Positions 1 through 9,273 of a stretch of 64,000 nucleotides of DNA are shown here, piece after piece (positions within the stretch are counted from its first letter, which is position 1; each line of letters opens with the position of its first letter). The translations under genes were made by a program, and so were the position numbers. Source of the DNA: Solobacterium sp. (GTDB taxonomy: Bacteria > Bacillota_I > Bacilli_A > Erysipelotrichales > Erysipelotrichaceae). Location of the stretch: the NCBI GenBank assembly GCA_022486705.1, contig JAKVKC010000006.1, positions 1 to 64,000 on the forward strand, in the 5' to 3' direction. The notes under the pieces were generated by a model. It made no database searches and was not told the origin of the DNA. It saw nothing but the letters and a program-made list of their open reading frames with translations.

Positions 1-50
1 ACCAATCAAGTACTTTCCAGTTCTGTATCTGCCTTCAGTAATATATGCAT

Positions 51-80
51 AAAGAAAACCAGAAGAATTTCTTCCTCTGG
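51..80 (-). terminator. Rho-independent terminator
   Basis: On the minus strand a 7-bp stem (CCAGAGG with CTTCTGG, one G-U pair) is followed by a T-rich tail. It lies about 70 bases beyond the patatin stop codon and probably ends that transcript. The rest of 1-149 shows no gene. Confidence 0.55.
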
Positions 81-149
81 TAAAAGCTTCTTTTAATTAA
101 CCTGTCCTTGACTTGGGGTACAGTTTAGCGTGTAAACTGCTTTTTTCAT

Positions 150-1007
150 TCATTCGCTTTTATGATCAATGAAGTGCAGGATCTCTTCCCTGCGTGCTTC
201 CATATCCTGATAGCCAAGATCATACAGTCTGGTCGTATTCTCCACATCGCCATGATAGCGGCTGACTTCAATATCTTCACTCGGCAGGATCTGAATGCAT
301 TTTCCCTCTTTGATCAGCTGATCAATGATATCGATCTGATGATAGTAGTTCAGGTGTCTCATAGCATAATCCTTCGAAATCTGTGCACAGTTCTTATACA
401 TATGCTTCATCACGAACGTCTCGATCTTGGAAGATGGCTTTCTGACATAGTCCGCTGGTTTTGTTGTAATGACAACATACTTTGTGCATCCCTGTTCCTG
501 TGCTCTTTCAATCGGGATCATTTTCGTAATGCCGCCATCCAGCAGATGTCTGCCCTGATACACAACTGTCTCCGCCACGCATGGCAGCGCACATGTTCCT
601 CTGAGCAGTGTCATATTGATATCTTTGGCACCATAGTACTCGGTCTTTCCATCTTCAAGAATATAGGCACCGACTTCCACCGGCAGATTCTTTTCACTGA
701 TTGCCGATACATCCATGTGCTCCGTATCGCTCAGATAATGTTCAAAGATCTTCCGCAGGGCAACATAATGTCCCTCTGTCCGCAGAGCCGCAAAGCCGAC
801 AACATCTTTGCCGGAAGCATAGTGGATCGACATATTCTTCGGTGTATGTGTATCATTTACCATGTAGCATGCTAAGTAAACAGCCCCGGAAGAAATACCG
901 ACATTATAGTCAAAGGTCACATGATTATCATTCAGCCAAGCCAAGGCACCGGCTGTATAAGCACCGCGTACGCCGCCGCCTTCCAATACCAATCCAATTT
1001 TTTCCAT
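150..1007 (-). CDS. Patatin-like phospholipase family protein
   Basis: Predicted serine acyl hydrolase of the bacterial patatin family (285 aa), probably cytoplasmic and acting on lipids or acyl esters. The oxyanion motif GGGVRG is at residues 10-15, the nucleophile motif GISSG at 37-41 (Ser39), and the dyad Asp lies in DGG at 157-159, so all catalytic parts are present. No signal peptide is visible. The ATG has a strong ribosome binding site (TAAGGAGA). It lies 10 bases downstream of cardiolipin synthase on the same strand, so the two may be co-transcribed and linked to membrane-lipid turnover. The exact substrate cannot be read from sequence. Confidence 0.9.
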   Translation of the reverse strand: MEKIGLVLEGGGVRGAYTAGALAWLNDNHVTFDYNVGISSGAVYLACYMVNDTHTPKNMSIHYASGKDVVGFAALRTEGHYVALRKIFEHYLSDTEHMDVSAISEKNLPVEVGAYILEDGKTEYYGAKDINMTLLRGTCALPCVAETVVYQGRHLLDGGITKMIPIERAQEQGCTKYVVITTKPADYVRKPSSKIETFVMKHMYKNCAQISKDYAMRHLNYYHQIDIIDQLIKEGKCIQILPSEDIEVSRYHGDVENTTRLYDLGYQDMEARREEILHFIDHKSE

Positions 1008-1017
1008 TCTCTTCTCC

Positions 1018-2544
1018 TTAGACCAAAGGGATAAATATATTCATGAATGCCCGGAACAGACGTACGATCGCCCATTCTTTCTTCAGTTCTTCTTCGGTGA
1101 TCTGATGCGATTTTGCAATTGAGGCTAAGAAGTCATCGCGGATCTGTGTGATCTCCGGCGTATTTCCCATCAGCACGCCATTTTCAAAATGCAGGAAATA
1201 GCTGCGGTAATCGGTATTGGCCGAGCCGACAATCGCTAAACGATCATCGCTGACAAAGTTCTTTGCATGATTGAAGCCCGGTAAGTACTCATAAATCTTA
1301 ACACCTTTTTCGACCAGCCGCTGATAGTATCCGCGGGTGATCTGGAAGACACCGATCTTATCCGGAATATGCGGTGTCAGAATGCGCACATCCACCCCGC
1401 TCTTCGCTGCCCGGATCAAAGCTTCCGCCATCGTTTCCGGCAGGATCAGATACGGCGTATCAATATAGATATATTTCTCTGCACTGCTCACCAGGTTCAG
1501 ATGCATGTTCAGAGCGACCGGTTCATTATCTGTCGGTGTATCGCTGTATGGCTGATAGAAGCCCTGATCATCCACGGCATCGCATGGCAGATGATATTTC
1601 TGATAATCGATCGGATCTTTCAGGGTCCGCACATACGAATACATGCCTAAGAACATGACGGTCAGAGACCAGACAGCTTCGCCATGGATCTTGATCGCAC
1701 TGTCCTTCCAATAGCCAAAGCGCTTGATGCGGTTCACGTATTCATCGGCCAAGTTGACTCCGCCGGTAAAGGCTACGTTATTATCAATGACCGTGATCTT
1801 GCGATGATCGCGGTTGTTCATCTGCACAATAAAGGCCGGACGTACATGATTGAAGCGATAGGCTTCAATGCCTTCTTTCTGCAGCTGCCGGTCGTAGTGA
1901 TGCGGCATCGTAATAGATCCGAAATCATCATAGATGATCTTGACATCAACACCCTCACTGACTTTTTCTTTCAGCACCGCATGGATCTCATCCCATACCG
2001 ACCCTTCATCAATGATAAAGAATTCGATGAAGATAAAATGCTTTGCCTGCTTCAGAGCAGAAAGATATTCCGGCAGCCATGCTTCACCAGACGCATAGTA
2101 TTTAGATTCTGTATTGCAGTAGACGGGAAAACCGGAAGCGTTCACACCATATTTAAAAACATTCTGCAGTTCCTTCGGCGCTTTGGCCCCTGTTTGGATT
2201 GCTTCATCATCATTCTGCAGCAGCCCATCCATATCTTTGCTTGCCTGGATCGTACCGTTGTTCAGCTTCTTCGGCACATGACGGTTGCCGGCAAGAAGAT
2301 AGAGCGGTATCCCAATGATCGGTGCGCCTAAGATCACTAAGATCCAGCTGATCTTATACGCCGGATCCACGGTTCGATTGAGCACAAAGATCGAAGTCAC
2401 AATAGAAATGAGAGAGAGAAAAGGAAGGATTTCTGTAAAGTCGGCCATGCCGTAGAGAAGCATCGCGAACAGACCGAACTGCAGGATGACCAAGGGAACA
2501 ACAATGATCAGTCTGCTTGTCAGTATTTTCAGTATTCTGCGCAT
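1018..2544 (-). CDS. cls: Cardiolipin synthase (phospholipase D family)
   Basis: Membrane enzyme that joins two phosphatidylglycerol molecules into cardiolipin. The 508-residue length is normal for the family. Two hydrophobic helices (about 10-33 and 40-85) anchor the N terminus. Two phospholipase D motifs follow: HRK with Asp at about 247-254, and HAKNFVSDD from about 426. No ribosome binding site precedes the ATG. Instead TATAAT (2551-2556) ends six bases before it, so the mRNA may be leaderless. Patatin lipase follows 10 bases downstream. Confidence 0.93.
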   Translation of the reverse strand: MRRILKILTSRLIIVVPLVILQFGLFAMLLYGMADFTEILPFLSLISIVTSIFVLNRTVDPAYKISWILVILGAPIIGIPLYLLAGNRHVPKKLNNGTIQASKDMDGLLQNDDEAIQTGAKAPKELQNVFKYGVNASGFPVYCNTESKYYASGEAWLPEYLSALKQAKHFIFIEFFIIDEGSVWDEIHAVLKEKVSEGVDVKIIYDDFGSITMPHHYDRQLQKEGIEAYRFNHVRPAFIVQMNNRDHRKITVIDNNVAFTGGVNLADEYVNRIKRFGYWKDSAIKIHGEAVWSLTVMFLGMYSYVRTLKDPIDYQKYHLPCDAVDDQGFYQPYSDTPTDNEPVALNMHLNLVSSAEKYIYIDTPYLILPETMAEALIRAAKSGVDVRILTPHIPDKIGVFQITRGYYQRLVEKGVKIYEYLPGFNHAKNFVSDDRLAIVGSANTDYRSYFLHFENGVLMGNTPEITQIRDDFLASIAKSHQITEEELKKEWAIVRLFRAFMNIFIPLV

Positions 2545-2550
2545 GTGCCT

Positions 2551-2578
2551 ATTATATCATTTTTGCATCATGCTACAA
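2551..2578 (-). promoter_or_regulatory. Promoter of cls, probably giving a leaderless mRNA
   Basis: On the minus strand -35 TTGTAG (2573-2578), a 16-base spacer and -10 TATAAT (2551-2556) preceded by TGA (extended -10). The A of the cls ATG is the seventh base after the -10 box, where transcription normally starts. There is no room for a Shine-Dalgarno sequence. Confidence 0.65.
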
Positions 2579-3028
2579 AACGAAGAGATAGATCTCCTTG
2601 AGCTTCTCCCCGCGCTTGTACAGCCAATGCCATTCTGGCACATCTGCCGTCCGCAGATACTTTCCGCCAAGCCTCACAAGTGTCTTATGCGAAGCAATAT
2701 TATCCGGCGAACAGGTGATGATCAGTTCCTTCTGATGCAGACGGTTCTTGGCAATATCAAAAAGGATCAGACATGCCTGATACGCATAATGATTTCCGCG
2801 CCAGCCATCATAAATGCGATAGCCGATATTTCCTGCATAGGTCAGCTCATCGTTGGAGCCGATCCTTAGATCGCATTCACCGATCTTCATGCGCTGCCGG
2901 TGCAGACAGATACTGTAATCAATTGTCATGACATTCTGGTTCTGACTGCATGGTTCATCTACAGCCTCCTGGATCAGATCAACGACCTCTCCGGGAAAAC
3001 AGTTCGAATGAAGAAATGGGATCCTCAT
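2573..3028 (-). CDS. GNAT family N-acetyltransferase
   Basis: Small acetyltransferase (151 aa) of the RimJ/RimL-like GNAT group, which moves an acetyl group from acetyl-CoA to an amine. The recognisable core is the segment around IGYRIYDGWRGNHYA (the CoA-binding R-G-x-x-x-A region) and the later NIASHKTLVRLGG motif typical of this branch. The substrate is unknown. The start has only a weak AGAAAG-like ribosome binding site. The -35 box of the cls promoter overlaps its 3' end. Confidence 0.75.
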   Translation of the reverse strand: MRIPFLHSNCFPGEVVDLIQEAVDEPCSQNQNVMTIDYSICLHRQRMKIGECDLRIGSNDELTYAGNIGYRIYDGWRGNHYAYQACLILFDIAKNRLHQKELIITCSPDNIASHKTLVRLGGKYLRTADVPEWHWLYKRGEKLKEIYLFVL

Positions 3029-3073
3029 ATCTGCTTCTTTCTAGATATCATATCTAATACAAGTATAACAAGA

Positions 3074-3106
3074 AACGGGCAGCATTTCAGTCTGCTGTCC
3101 GTTGAA
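3074..3106 (-). terminator. Terminator overlapping the end of the thioredoxin-like lipoprotein gene
   Basis: Minus-strand hairpin AACGGACAGC / GCTGCCCGTT followed by TCTT. Its 5' arm contains the last codons of the upstream gene. It should end the long hydrogenase-to-lipoprotein transcription unit. Confidence 0.6.
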
Positions 3107-3665
3107 TAATATCTAAATATAGATTTTTCAGTTCTTTTTTCTGTGCATCATTCATCTGATCTGTATCCGACTGGATCACAAAGCCATCCACAAGGGATGT
3201 ATGGTGTCCGGTCACTTTGCCCTTCTTTACACCGACGACCATCGGCACATAGAAATCCCGATTGCCATCCGCATCGACCGGAAGCGCATCATAAATATCC
3301 TGTTTCAGGATATCCATATCAGAAGAATCATATGTGTCCTTCATGTCCGCATAATAGACTGTCACGCCTTTTTCAAGGATGGCTTCATTCAGTACAGGCA
3401 CTGCTCTTTCACACCACTTGCAGCCAGGATAGCCAAAGAACAGGATACCGGATCCCTGTTCATCGAACAGCCGCAGCACTTCTTTCATGGTCACTTTGCG
3501 GAAGTCGCCGATCTCATCGCCAATCCAAGTATACTGATCCATATCTGCGTCGCTTGTATTCAGTTCCACTGTATTGGTGATCTTGGTCTTGGCACTGCTG
3601 CATCCTATCAATGTGACAAGCAGGAATGCAGACAGGGCTCCCTTTATGATCTGATGATATTTCAC
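3087..3665 (-). CDS. Thioredoxin-fold lipoprotein (paralogue of 46761-47462)
   Basis: Exported lipoprotein of 192 aa. A short signal peptide ends in the lipobox LIGCSS. A thioredoxin-like active site follows (GYPGCKWCERAVPVLNEA, CxxC), which suggests disulfide exchange outside the membrane. The C-terminal block HHTSLVDGF ... SDTDQMNDAQKKELK is nearly identical to that of the second copy at 46761, so the two form a local family. It overlaps the sugar kinase stop by four bases (ATGA) and is the last gene of the long hydrogenase unit. The redox partner is unknown. Confidence 0.8.
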   Translation of the reverse strand: MKYHQIIKGALSAFLLVTLIGCSSAKTKITNTVELNTSDADMDQYTWIGDEIGDFRKVTMKEVLRLFDEQGSGILFFGYPGCKWCERAVPVLNEAILEKGVTVYYADMKDTYDSSDMDILKQDIYDALPVDADGNRDFYVPMVVGVKKGKVTGHHTSLVDGFVIQSDTDQMNDAQKKELKNLYLDIIQRTAD

Positions 3666-4588
3666 GCAATCTTCTCCACTTTTGTTGTCTCATAGAAGTT
3701 GTCAATATTTGCACGCGTTGCTAAGCCCTTGGAATAGGCAGTTGCGGAACCGCAGGAAGCACCGAAGCGGAAAGAATCCAGCGGATTCTTGGTCCGCATA
3801 TAGTTCATTAAGAAGCCCGCGATCAGAGAATCGCCCGTTCCGACAAAGCTGACATACTTCTCATCTCTGGTCAGCTGTACACGATACGTACCTTCTTTGC
3901 ATATCAGATATGCCGAACGGCTGTGATCCGTCACAATGACATAGCGGGCACCTGCTTCATGCAGTTCTTTCGCACCGGCAATGGCATCCGCTTCATTCTT
4001 TACTTCCCGGTCGATCAGGGCCGGCAGTTCTTCCATTGTTGTCTTGATCATGAACGGATGGCACGGAAGGATCTTTTTGACCAAGGGCGCATTGGTATCC
4101 AAGACGACCTTGACTTCATCCTTGATGGCATTCTTAAGCATCTCTTCGGCACTGCTGCACAGGTATTCCTGTGTATGTCCCGCCAATACAAAGTAATCCT
4201 GACTGTACAGGGTCGATACCTTATGCATCAGATTGTCCATATCCTCAGCGGTAATGATCGGTCCGCTGGCATTGAGATCTGTCCACTGTCCCTCGGCGGA
4301 ACATTTCACATTGATACGGGTATGACCATTGATATATGTAAAGTTCGGCCGGATATTCTCATACTTCGCTAATAAGGAAATATAGAAATCCTTTGTAAAG
4401 CCGCCGACAAAGCCAAAAGCTCTGGTCGGAATGCCTAAGTTGTTCAGTACGATAGAAACATTGATGCCTTTTCCGCCGGCTTCATAGTATTCCAAAGAAC
4501 TGCGGTTCACGGCATCATTGCCATTCAGTTCTTTATCAAATTCCATATAGTAATCCAATGAAGGATTCATTGTGCAAGTGCAGATCAT
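3662..4588 (-). CDS. fruK: 1-phosphofructokinase / tagatose-6-phosphate kinase family (PfkB)
   Basis: Sugar-phosphate kinase of the PfkB/ribokinase fold, 308 aa, most like 1-phosphofructokinase, which makes fructose 1,6-bisphosphate. The substrate-binding GGKGINVS motif lies near residue 38 and the catalytic signature VGTGDS near residue 250, with Thr in place of the common Ala of GAGD. No fructose PTS gene is adjacent, so tagatose-6-phosphate remains possible. The ATG has a strong AGGAGG site, and pepT ends one base upstream. Confidence 0.8.
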   Translation of the reverse strand: MICTCTMNPSLDYYMEFDKELNGNDAVNRSSLEYYEAGGKGINVSIVLNNLGIPTRAFGFVGGFTKDFYISLLAKYENIRPNFTYINGHTRINVKCSAEGQWTDLNASGPIITAEDMDNLMHKVSTLYSQDYFVLAGHTQEYLCSSAEEMLKNAIKDEVKVVLDTNAPLVKKILPCHPFMIKTTMEELPALIDREVKNEADAIAGAKELHEAGARYVIVTDHSRSAYLICKEGTYRVQLTRDEKYVSFVGTGDSLIAGFLMNYMRTKNPLDSFRFGASCGSATAYSKGLATRANIDNFYETTKVEKIA

Positions 4589-4589
4589 A

Positions 4590-5810
4590 TTAAGCCTCCT
4601 GCGTATGCTGAATAATATGAAGGATCAGCTGCGAAGCCTGTTCCAATTCTTCCATTACACAGTACTCATAGCGTCCATGGAAGTTGCCGCCGCCATTGCC
4701 AAGATTTGGACATGGCAGTCCACGGAATGACAGCACTGCGCCATCTGTCCCGCCGCGGATCGGTGCATCCTTAGGATCAATGCCCAAGTCCTGCAGGCTC
4801 TGCCAAGCGATCTTTCGTACTTCCGGTTCTTTCTTCAGCACTTCATACATATTGCGGTACGCATCTTTGATCGTGACTGTGCATACCTTCTTTCCATGCA
4901 GATCATTCAGATAGGAAGCTGCTGACTGCAGCAGTTCTTTCTTCTTCTCCAAGAGCTGAGCATTGTGATCTCTGAGGATATAGGAAAGCTCTGCTTCTTC
5001 TGTATTTCCCTTGATCGAGATCAGATGAATAAAGCCTTCTCTGCCCTCGGTATGTTCCGGTGTCATATGCTTCGGCAGGATCTCCTGAAATTCACAGGCT
5101 AGCGATGCCGCATTGATCATGCGGTCCTTTGCATCACCGGGATGAATGGAAAAGCCATGCATTTCAACTTCTGCTGAAGCAGCGTTGAATGTCTCTTCAC
5201 TGAATTCATCAATTTCTCCGCCATCCATTGTATACGCAAAATCAGCGCCGAATTTCTGCACATCAAAATACTTCGGTCCGTTGCCGATCTCTTCATCAGG
5301 TGTAAATGCGACCGCAATGCGGCCATGCTTGACCTCTGGATGCGCATGAAGATAAGTCAGTGCTTCCATGATCGATACAACGCCCGCTTTATCATCTGCT
5401 CCCAGCAAGGTACTGCCATCTGTTACCATGAGCCGCTTTCCCTTCAGTTCTCTCATCTGCGGAAAATCGCTCATCTTCATTGTTACTTCTGGATTCAGAA
5501 CAATATCTTTTCCATCAAAGCTTTCAATGATCCTTGGCTTTACATTCGTTCCGGAAAAATCCGGAGCGGTATCCATATGGGCAATGAAGCCTACTGTCCG
5601 GCATTTCTTTTCGGTATTTGCCGGCAGCCATGCATACACATAGCAATGCTCATCCAGGGTCGCATTCTCCATACCTAGATCCTTCAGTTCCTTTTCCAGG
5701 ATCTTTGCCAAGTCAAACTGTTTCTTGGTCGAAGGTGTCTCCCCTTCATTGTTCGGATCCGATTGGGTATCTACCTTGCAATACCGGATCAATCTTTCTT
5801 CAGCGCTCAT
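4590..5810 (-). CDS. pepT: Peptidase T (tripeptidase)
   Basis: Cytoplasmic M20-family aminotripeptidase of 406 aa that needs two metal ions. Metal ligands and catalytic residues are visible: AHMDTAPD, GADDKAG, the TPDEEIG glutamate pair, MDGGEID and the late FHGRYEY histidine. I place the start at ATG 5810 (MSAEERL), matching the family N terminus and preceded by a GAGG site. An in-frame extension to 5897 reads through the upstream gene and is unlikely. It overlaps the upstream gene by 11 bases. Confidence 0.93.
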   Translation of the reverse strand: MSAEERLIRYCKVDTQSDPNNEGETPSTKKQFDLAKILEKELKDLGMENATLDEHCYVYAWLPANTEKKCRTVGFIAHMDTAPDFSGTNVKPRIIESFDGKDIVLNPEVTMKMSDFPQMRELKGKRLMVTDGSTLLGADDKAGVVSIMEALTYLHAHPEVKHGRIAVAFTPDEEIGNGPKYFDVQKFGADFAYTMDGGEIDEFSEETFNAASAEVEMHGFSIHPGDAKDRMINAASLACEFQEILPKHMTPEHTEGREGFIHLISIKGNTEEAELSYILRDHNAQLLEKKKELLQSAASYLNDLHGKKVCTVTIKDAYRNMYEVLKKEPEVRKIAWQSLQDLGIDPKDAPIRGGTDGAVLSFRGLPCPNLGNGGGNFHGRYEYCVMEELEQASQLILHIIQHTQEA

Positions 5811-6384
5811 TTTCTTCTGCCTCAATCTTTCCATCTTCCGTAATATTTGCTTCGCAGAACGTACAGTCAAAAACAGAATCATTCGGACTGCATGCAAACA
5901 GGCTCACGGCTGTAATTCCTGTCTCATCGACATGGAATTCCCGCAGATCCGTATAGCGAGTTCCGGCAAAGCTGTATTGGATCACACATGCACCTGCACG
6001 GTAGATGACACGGTAGAAGATCCTGCCAAGTGCCGCACCGACATCGCGCATGCTCAGGTCTCCGCCATCTTGGCTGAAAACATTCACGCCAAGCCGCAGA
6101 TACTCCTCATCCTTCTTTTCTGTGCATACGATCGCCTTCTGCACGTTCCCGTTATACAATATGAACCCACACTGGTCAAATGGTTTATCGTAGACAAATT
6201 CTGTACATAAAGTGAAAATAAAGTTTCCTCTCAGCTCTGTCTGGATCTCAGCGCCCGCCTGATTGTCTTTGGACGCATGGCAGTATGTGTATGGCTGTGT
6301 TTCAATCGTCAGCCGATACGAATCACATATATATAAGTGCGGCCGATGGACCCACTTCATTTTGGTAAAGTCTACGTTTCCCAT
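5800..6384 (-). CDS. DUF1349-like (concanavalin-fold) protein
   Basis: Protein of 194 aa with no signal peptide. The pattern of aromatic beta strands (KMKWVHRPHLY, CGFILYNGN, YLRLGVNVFSQDGGDLSMRD) resembles the DUF1349 family, whose members have a concanavalin/laminin-G-like beta sandwich. The biochemical role is unknown. The preferred start is ATG 6384, with AGGA close by and GGGGGA further upstream; a TTG start at 6417 would extend further into the previous gene. It sits between the SpoIIE-type phosphatase and pepT in the hydrogenase unit. Confidence 0.6.
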   Translation of the reverse strand: MGNVDFTKMKWVHRPHLYICDSYRLTIETQPYTYCHASKDNQAGAEIQTELRGNFIFTLCTEFVYDKPFDQCGFILYNGNVQKAIVCTEKKDEEYLRLGVNVFSQDGGDLSMRDVGAALGRIFYRVIYRAGACVIQYSFAGTRYTDLREFHVDETGITAVSLFACSPNDSVFDCTFCEANITEDGKIEAEENER

Positions 6385-6403
6385 TCCTGCTGTTTTCCCC
6401 CGT

Positions 6404-7588
6404 TCAGTCCATATCAATATGGACGATCTTTCCTATCTCCTGCAGATTGTCTCCCAATTCATTGATCAATGCGATCTTCGCATTCAGTGAGATCGGTGAA
6501 TAAGCAATCGCATCATGGGCAGGATTGTCGCTCAGTCCTACCATAAAGCGGATGCCCGTCGATTTCAGCAAAGCTTTGACAAGACAGGATGCCCCATCTT
6601 CTTCTTTGCTGGTCAGCAGAGATTCCAAATACATTGGATCTGCTTTTGCTTTATTCAGATAGCGATTCACTTTCTGCAGTGTGAGAACGCCTTCTGTCAC
6701 AAGATCGATGCCATCAATAAATCCCTTCGGCGGTACGTCAGCCGCACTTGACAGCATGCCATCTGTCTTTAATTCTTTGTTCAGTACACGGGCCACGATC
6801 TCTGAGGTCGTGCCGCCGCAGCAGATCTTCAGGCCGCTCGCACTCATCAGTCTGTGCACCACTGCTTCATCCTGCTCTTTGCTGCTGGGCGGGCCTACCA
6901 TGATGCGCGTCTCCGCTGCCGGCACAATGCATACCGCTGCTACCGTGCTGTCATCGCCCGGTTCTCCGCCATACAGATAATTCACATTGGCCAATAAGAT
7001 CCGCGAGATCTCTCTGGCAGAATCATGAGGACGTGTTTCCTGCAGCAAAAATTCTTCTACTTCTTTCTGTCCCCAGCCGAAATTCAATGTCATGCCTACA
7101 CCTGCATGCAGGACACCGTCGGAAAAGGTAATGATATTGTCATACGGCTGTGCATCAAAATTTGATACATGCACGTTTCGGCCGCTGACGTTCACGACTG
7201 TCTCCTCCGGATGGAACAGATGTCCATCACGGATGATAACACAGGTCGGATTGTCGAACTGTGCCAGATATGCACGGCCGTCATAAAAGATCTGAATGAT
7301 CGTAAAGGTACTGTATGCAACGCCGCGCTCTTTGCATGTCGGCAATGTTGCAGCAATCGTTTCGACCGCATCTTTCAATGGCATGCCGCGGAAGATCATT
7401 TCTGAAATGATCGTAGAAGTCAGCGTGGAAAGTATATTTGCTTTGACGCCTGAGCCAAGCCCATCTGCCAAGACCATGACATAGCATTCCGCGTTATGTT
7501 TCTCCATGACTCTGTCGCCGCAGAGCTCTTCTTTGTTCTTATTCAGCGACCGCCAGAAAGAGTCAATGTGTATTCTTTCCGCTGTCAT
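6404..7588 (-). CDS. SpoIIE-type PP2C phosphatase of the sensory hydrogenase cluster
   Basis: Protein of 394 aa. Its N-terminal half is a SpoIIE/PP2C serine phosphatase domain: MVLADGLGSG with the metal Asp, FSDGVLHAG, and GDDSTVAAV. The C-terminal half is a separate unannotated domain. SpoIIE-type phosphatases downstream of sensory [FeFe] hydrogenases are known from the hfs clusters of thermophilic clostridia, where they are thought to relay a redox or hydrogen signal. The start is ATG 7588 (MTAERIH) with AGGAGA. It overlaps the upstream sensor gene by 26 bases, which implies translational coupling. The phosphoprotein target is unknown. Confidence 0.82.
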   Translation of the reverse strand: MTAERIHIDSFWRSLNKNKEELCGDRVMEKHNAECYVMVLADGLGSGVKANILSTLTSTIISEMIFRGMPLKDAVETIAATLPTCKERGVAYSTFTIIQIFYDGRAYLAQFDNPTCVIIRDGHLFHPEETVVNVSGRNVHVSNFDAQPYDNIITFSDGVLHAGVGMTLNFGWGQKEVEEFLLQETRPHDSAREISRILLANVNYLYGGEPGDDSTVAAVCIVPAAETRIMVGPPSSKEQDEAVVHRLMSASGLKICCGGTTSEIVARVLNKELKTDGMLSSAADVPPKGFIDGIDLVTEGVLTLQKVNRYLNKAKADPMYLESLLTSKEEDGASCLVKALLKSTGIRFMVGLSDNPAHDAIAYSPISLNAKIALINELGDNLQEIGKIVHIDMD

Positions 7589-9266
7589 CTTCTTCTCCTG
7601 TAATGACCTGCTGCAGCTTGACCAAAGCAACTTTGGATTCCGCAGTTGTTTCGCCCAGCAGAGAAGCAATCTCCTGCACGGCCCGCATCTGATCATCCAA
7701 CACCTTCTGCGTAACGGTCATTGTCTCATCGCGCATCTTGGTCATCATCTTTTCTTTGTATTCTTCTTCCGTACGATCCATCAGGATCACAACGGTCAGA
7801 TCATCATTGGCGATATGCACGATCGCATGTTCAAACAATCTCTGATACATATCATAGTAGCTGCGCAGATACTGTGTCTTCGCCTGCTTCTGGGCAACGA
7901 TCTCAGCCAGTTCAGGATTTGGCAGCACTGCATCCAACGGCATGCCGGTCGGATTGACCATCTCATAGGACAGCAGCTTTCTCGCTGCCGGATTCATCTC
8001 ACGCACCTTCAGATCTGTATCAAACACAATAATGCCATTCGGTGTATTTTCATTGACCACACTTGCCAAGGACTGTGCTCTTTCCAGAGCTTCCGGCATA
8101 CAGATCTTCGGATCCGCTTTGCCATCCAGAACGGCGATTGCTTTTAAACGGCAGCTCTCATAGCCGCAGGCACCGCAGTCATGGATCTTATCCGGAGAAG
8201 TCTTGCCCATGGCAATCATTTCTTCATCGATCTCTTCTTCCGTATGCTTCGGACGGTAGATATTCTCCTCTGCCCAAGAAGCATCCACATCCACATCTAC
8301 TTTCCCTGGCGTGATCTTCTGCAGATCCATATTCTTATGGATCCGGGAAGCACCGACCCATTCATTATGCGTAAAATGCGAAAGCAATGGTCCTCCCATG
8401 CAGGATCCCTGGCATGCATTCACTTCGACAAAGTATCCTTCCAAATGATCTTTGCGCATCGATTCCAGCAATGACTTGACCCGTGCTACACCATCAACAG
8501 CAATATACTTGTAGTGCTCGCTCGGCGCCAATGTCTGCAGGATCCCGCCGGCTGTCGGATAGATTCTTGAGATTGATCCCTGGAAATCTGTCCATTCATC
8601 AATCTCATCATCTTTCAGATCTGCCTGGATCCAATCCAGGATCTCTTCCATACCGATGCAGGCATCGACTGAACCCGTAAAGCGCTGATCTTCAATTTCT
8701 TTATACTTAGCAATGCATGGTGAAAGAAAAACCACTTTTGCGTTCGGATACTTTTCCTTCAGCATTCTGCCATGCGCAATAAAAGGAGAAACGACCGGTG
8801 CCATATAAGACACCAGATCCCCATATTCCTTTTCAATCAATGTGTTGATCGATGGACAGGCAGTTGAAATGATATTCTTCATTTCTGCCTTTTCAATCAG
8901 ATTCTCATACGCTTTTGATACAACTGCCGCACCTCTTGCGGTCTCTTCAATATGAGAAAAGCCTCTTCCTTTCAGGATCTTCTCCAAAGAAGAGAGCTTC
9001 GGCCATACAGCCGCAAAAGAAGGAGCGACCGAAAGAACAACTTCCTGTTTCTCATCCAGCCATTTCTGTACCTGAGCAAATTCGCTCAGCAGAGATTTCG
9101 CTTCATGCGGACACGCCACATAGCATCCGCCGCAGAGGATGCATTCCTCTGCCGCAATAGAAGGTTCATTATGAACATACGTCATTGCACCAACTGGGCA
9201 TTCCCGAACACAGCGCATGCAGTTGTGGCACTGTGCTTCTACCAGGCGAATATATTTTGATTTCAT
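7563..9266 (-). CDS. Sensory [FeFe]-hydrogenase/PAS protein (HydS/HsfB-like)
   Basis: Cytoplasmic iron-sulfur sensor of 567 aa. Order: two 4Fe-4S sets (Cys13-23 and Cys42-52), a [FeFe]-hydrogenase H-cluster domain (L1 STACP at 134-138, L2 SPCIAKYKE near 182, L3 NACQGSCMGG near 284), a further Cys set CGACGYESC near 364-372 with Cys389, a PAS domain (about 405-500) and a helical tail. In L1 the proton-relay cysteine of catalytic enzymes is Ala136, as in sensory hydrogenases such as HydS, so it probably senses hydrogen or redox state rather than turning over hydrogen fast. It is coupled to the phosphatase downstream. Confidence 0.88.
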   Translation of the reverse strand: MKSKYIRLVEAQCHNCMRCVRECPVGAMTYVHNEPSIAAEECILCGGCYVACPHEAKSLLSEFAQVQKWLDEKQEVVLSVAPSFAAVWPKLSSLEKILKGRGFSHIEETARGAAVVSKAYENLIEKAEMKNIISTACPSINTLIEKEYGDLVSYMAPVVSPFIAHGRMLKEKYPNAKVVFLSPCIAKYKEIEDQRFTGSVDACIGMEEILDWIQADLKDDEIDEWTDFQGSISRIYPTAGGILQTLAPSEHYKYIAVDGVARVKSLLESMRKDHLEGYFVEVNACQGSCMGGPLLSHFTHNEWVGASRIHKNMDLQKITPGKVDVDVDASWAEENIYRPKHTEEEIDEEMIAMGKTSPDKIHDCGACGYESCRLKAIAVLDGKADPKICMPEALERAQSLASVVNENTPNGIIVFDTDLKVREMNPAARKLLSYEMVNPTGMPLDAVLPNPELAEIVAQKQAKTQYLRSYYDMYQRLFEHAIVHIANDDLTVVILMDRTEEEYKEKMMTKMRDETMTVTQKVLDDQMRAVQEIASLLGETTAESKVALVKLQQVITGEEDDSGKNTH

Positions 9267-9273
9267 GTGAGGG

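Noticed and set aside
162-875. Long open frame on the plus strand inside the patatin gene
   Set aside because: It lies opposite a complete enzyme gene with all motifs. Its translation has no family features and it has no ribosome binding site.
1684-2331. 215-codon plus-strand frame opposite cls
   Set aside because: Shadow of a conserved gene on the other strand. The same applies to other opposite-strand frames such as 24724-25374 inside uvrB and 13800-14321 inside the GH1 gene.
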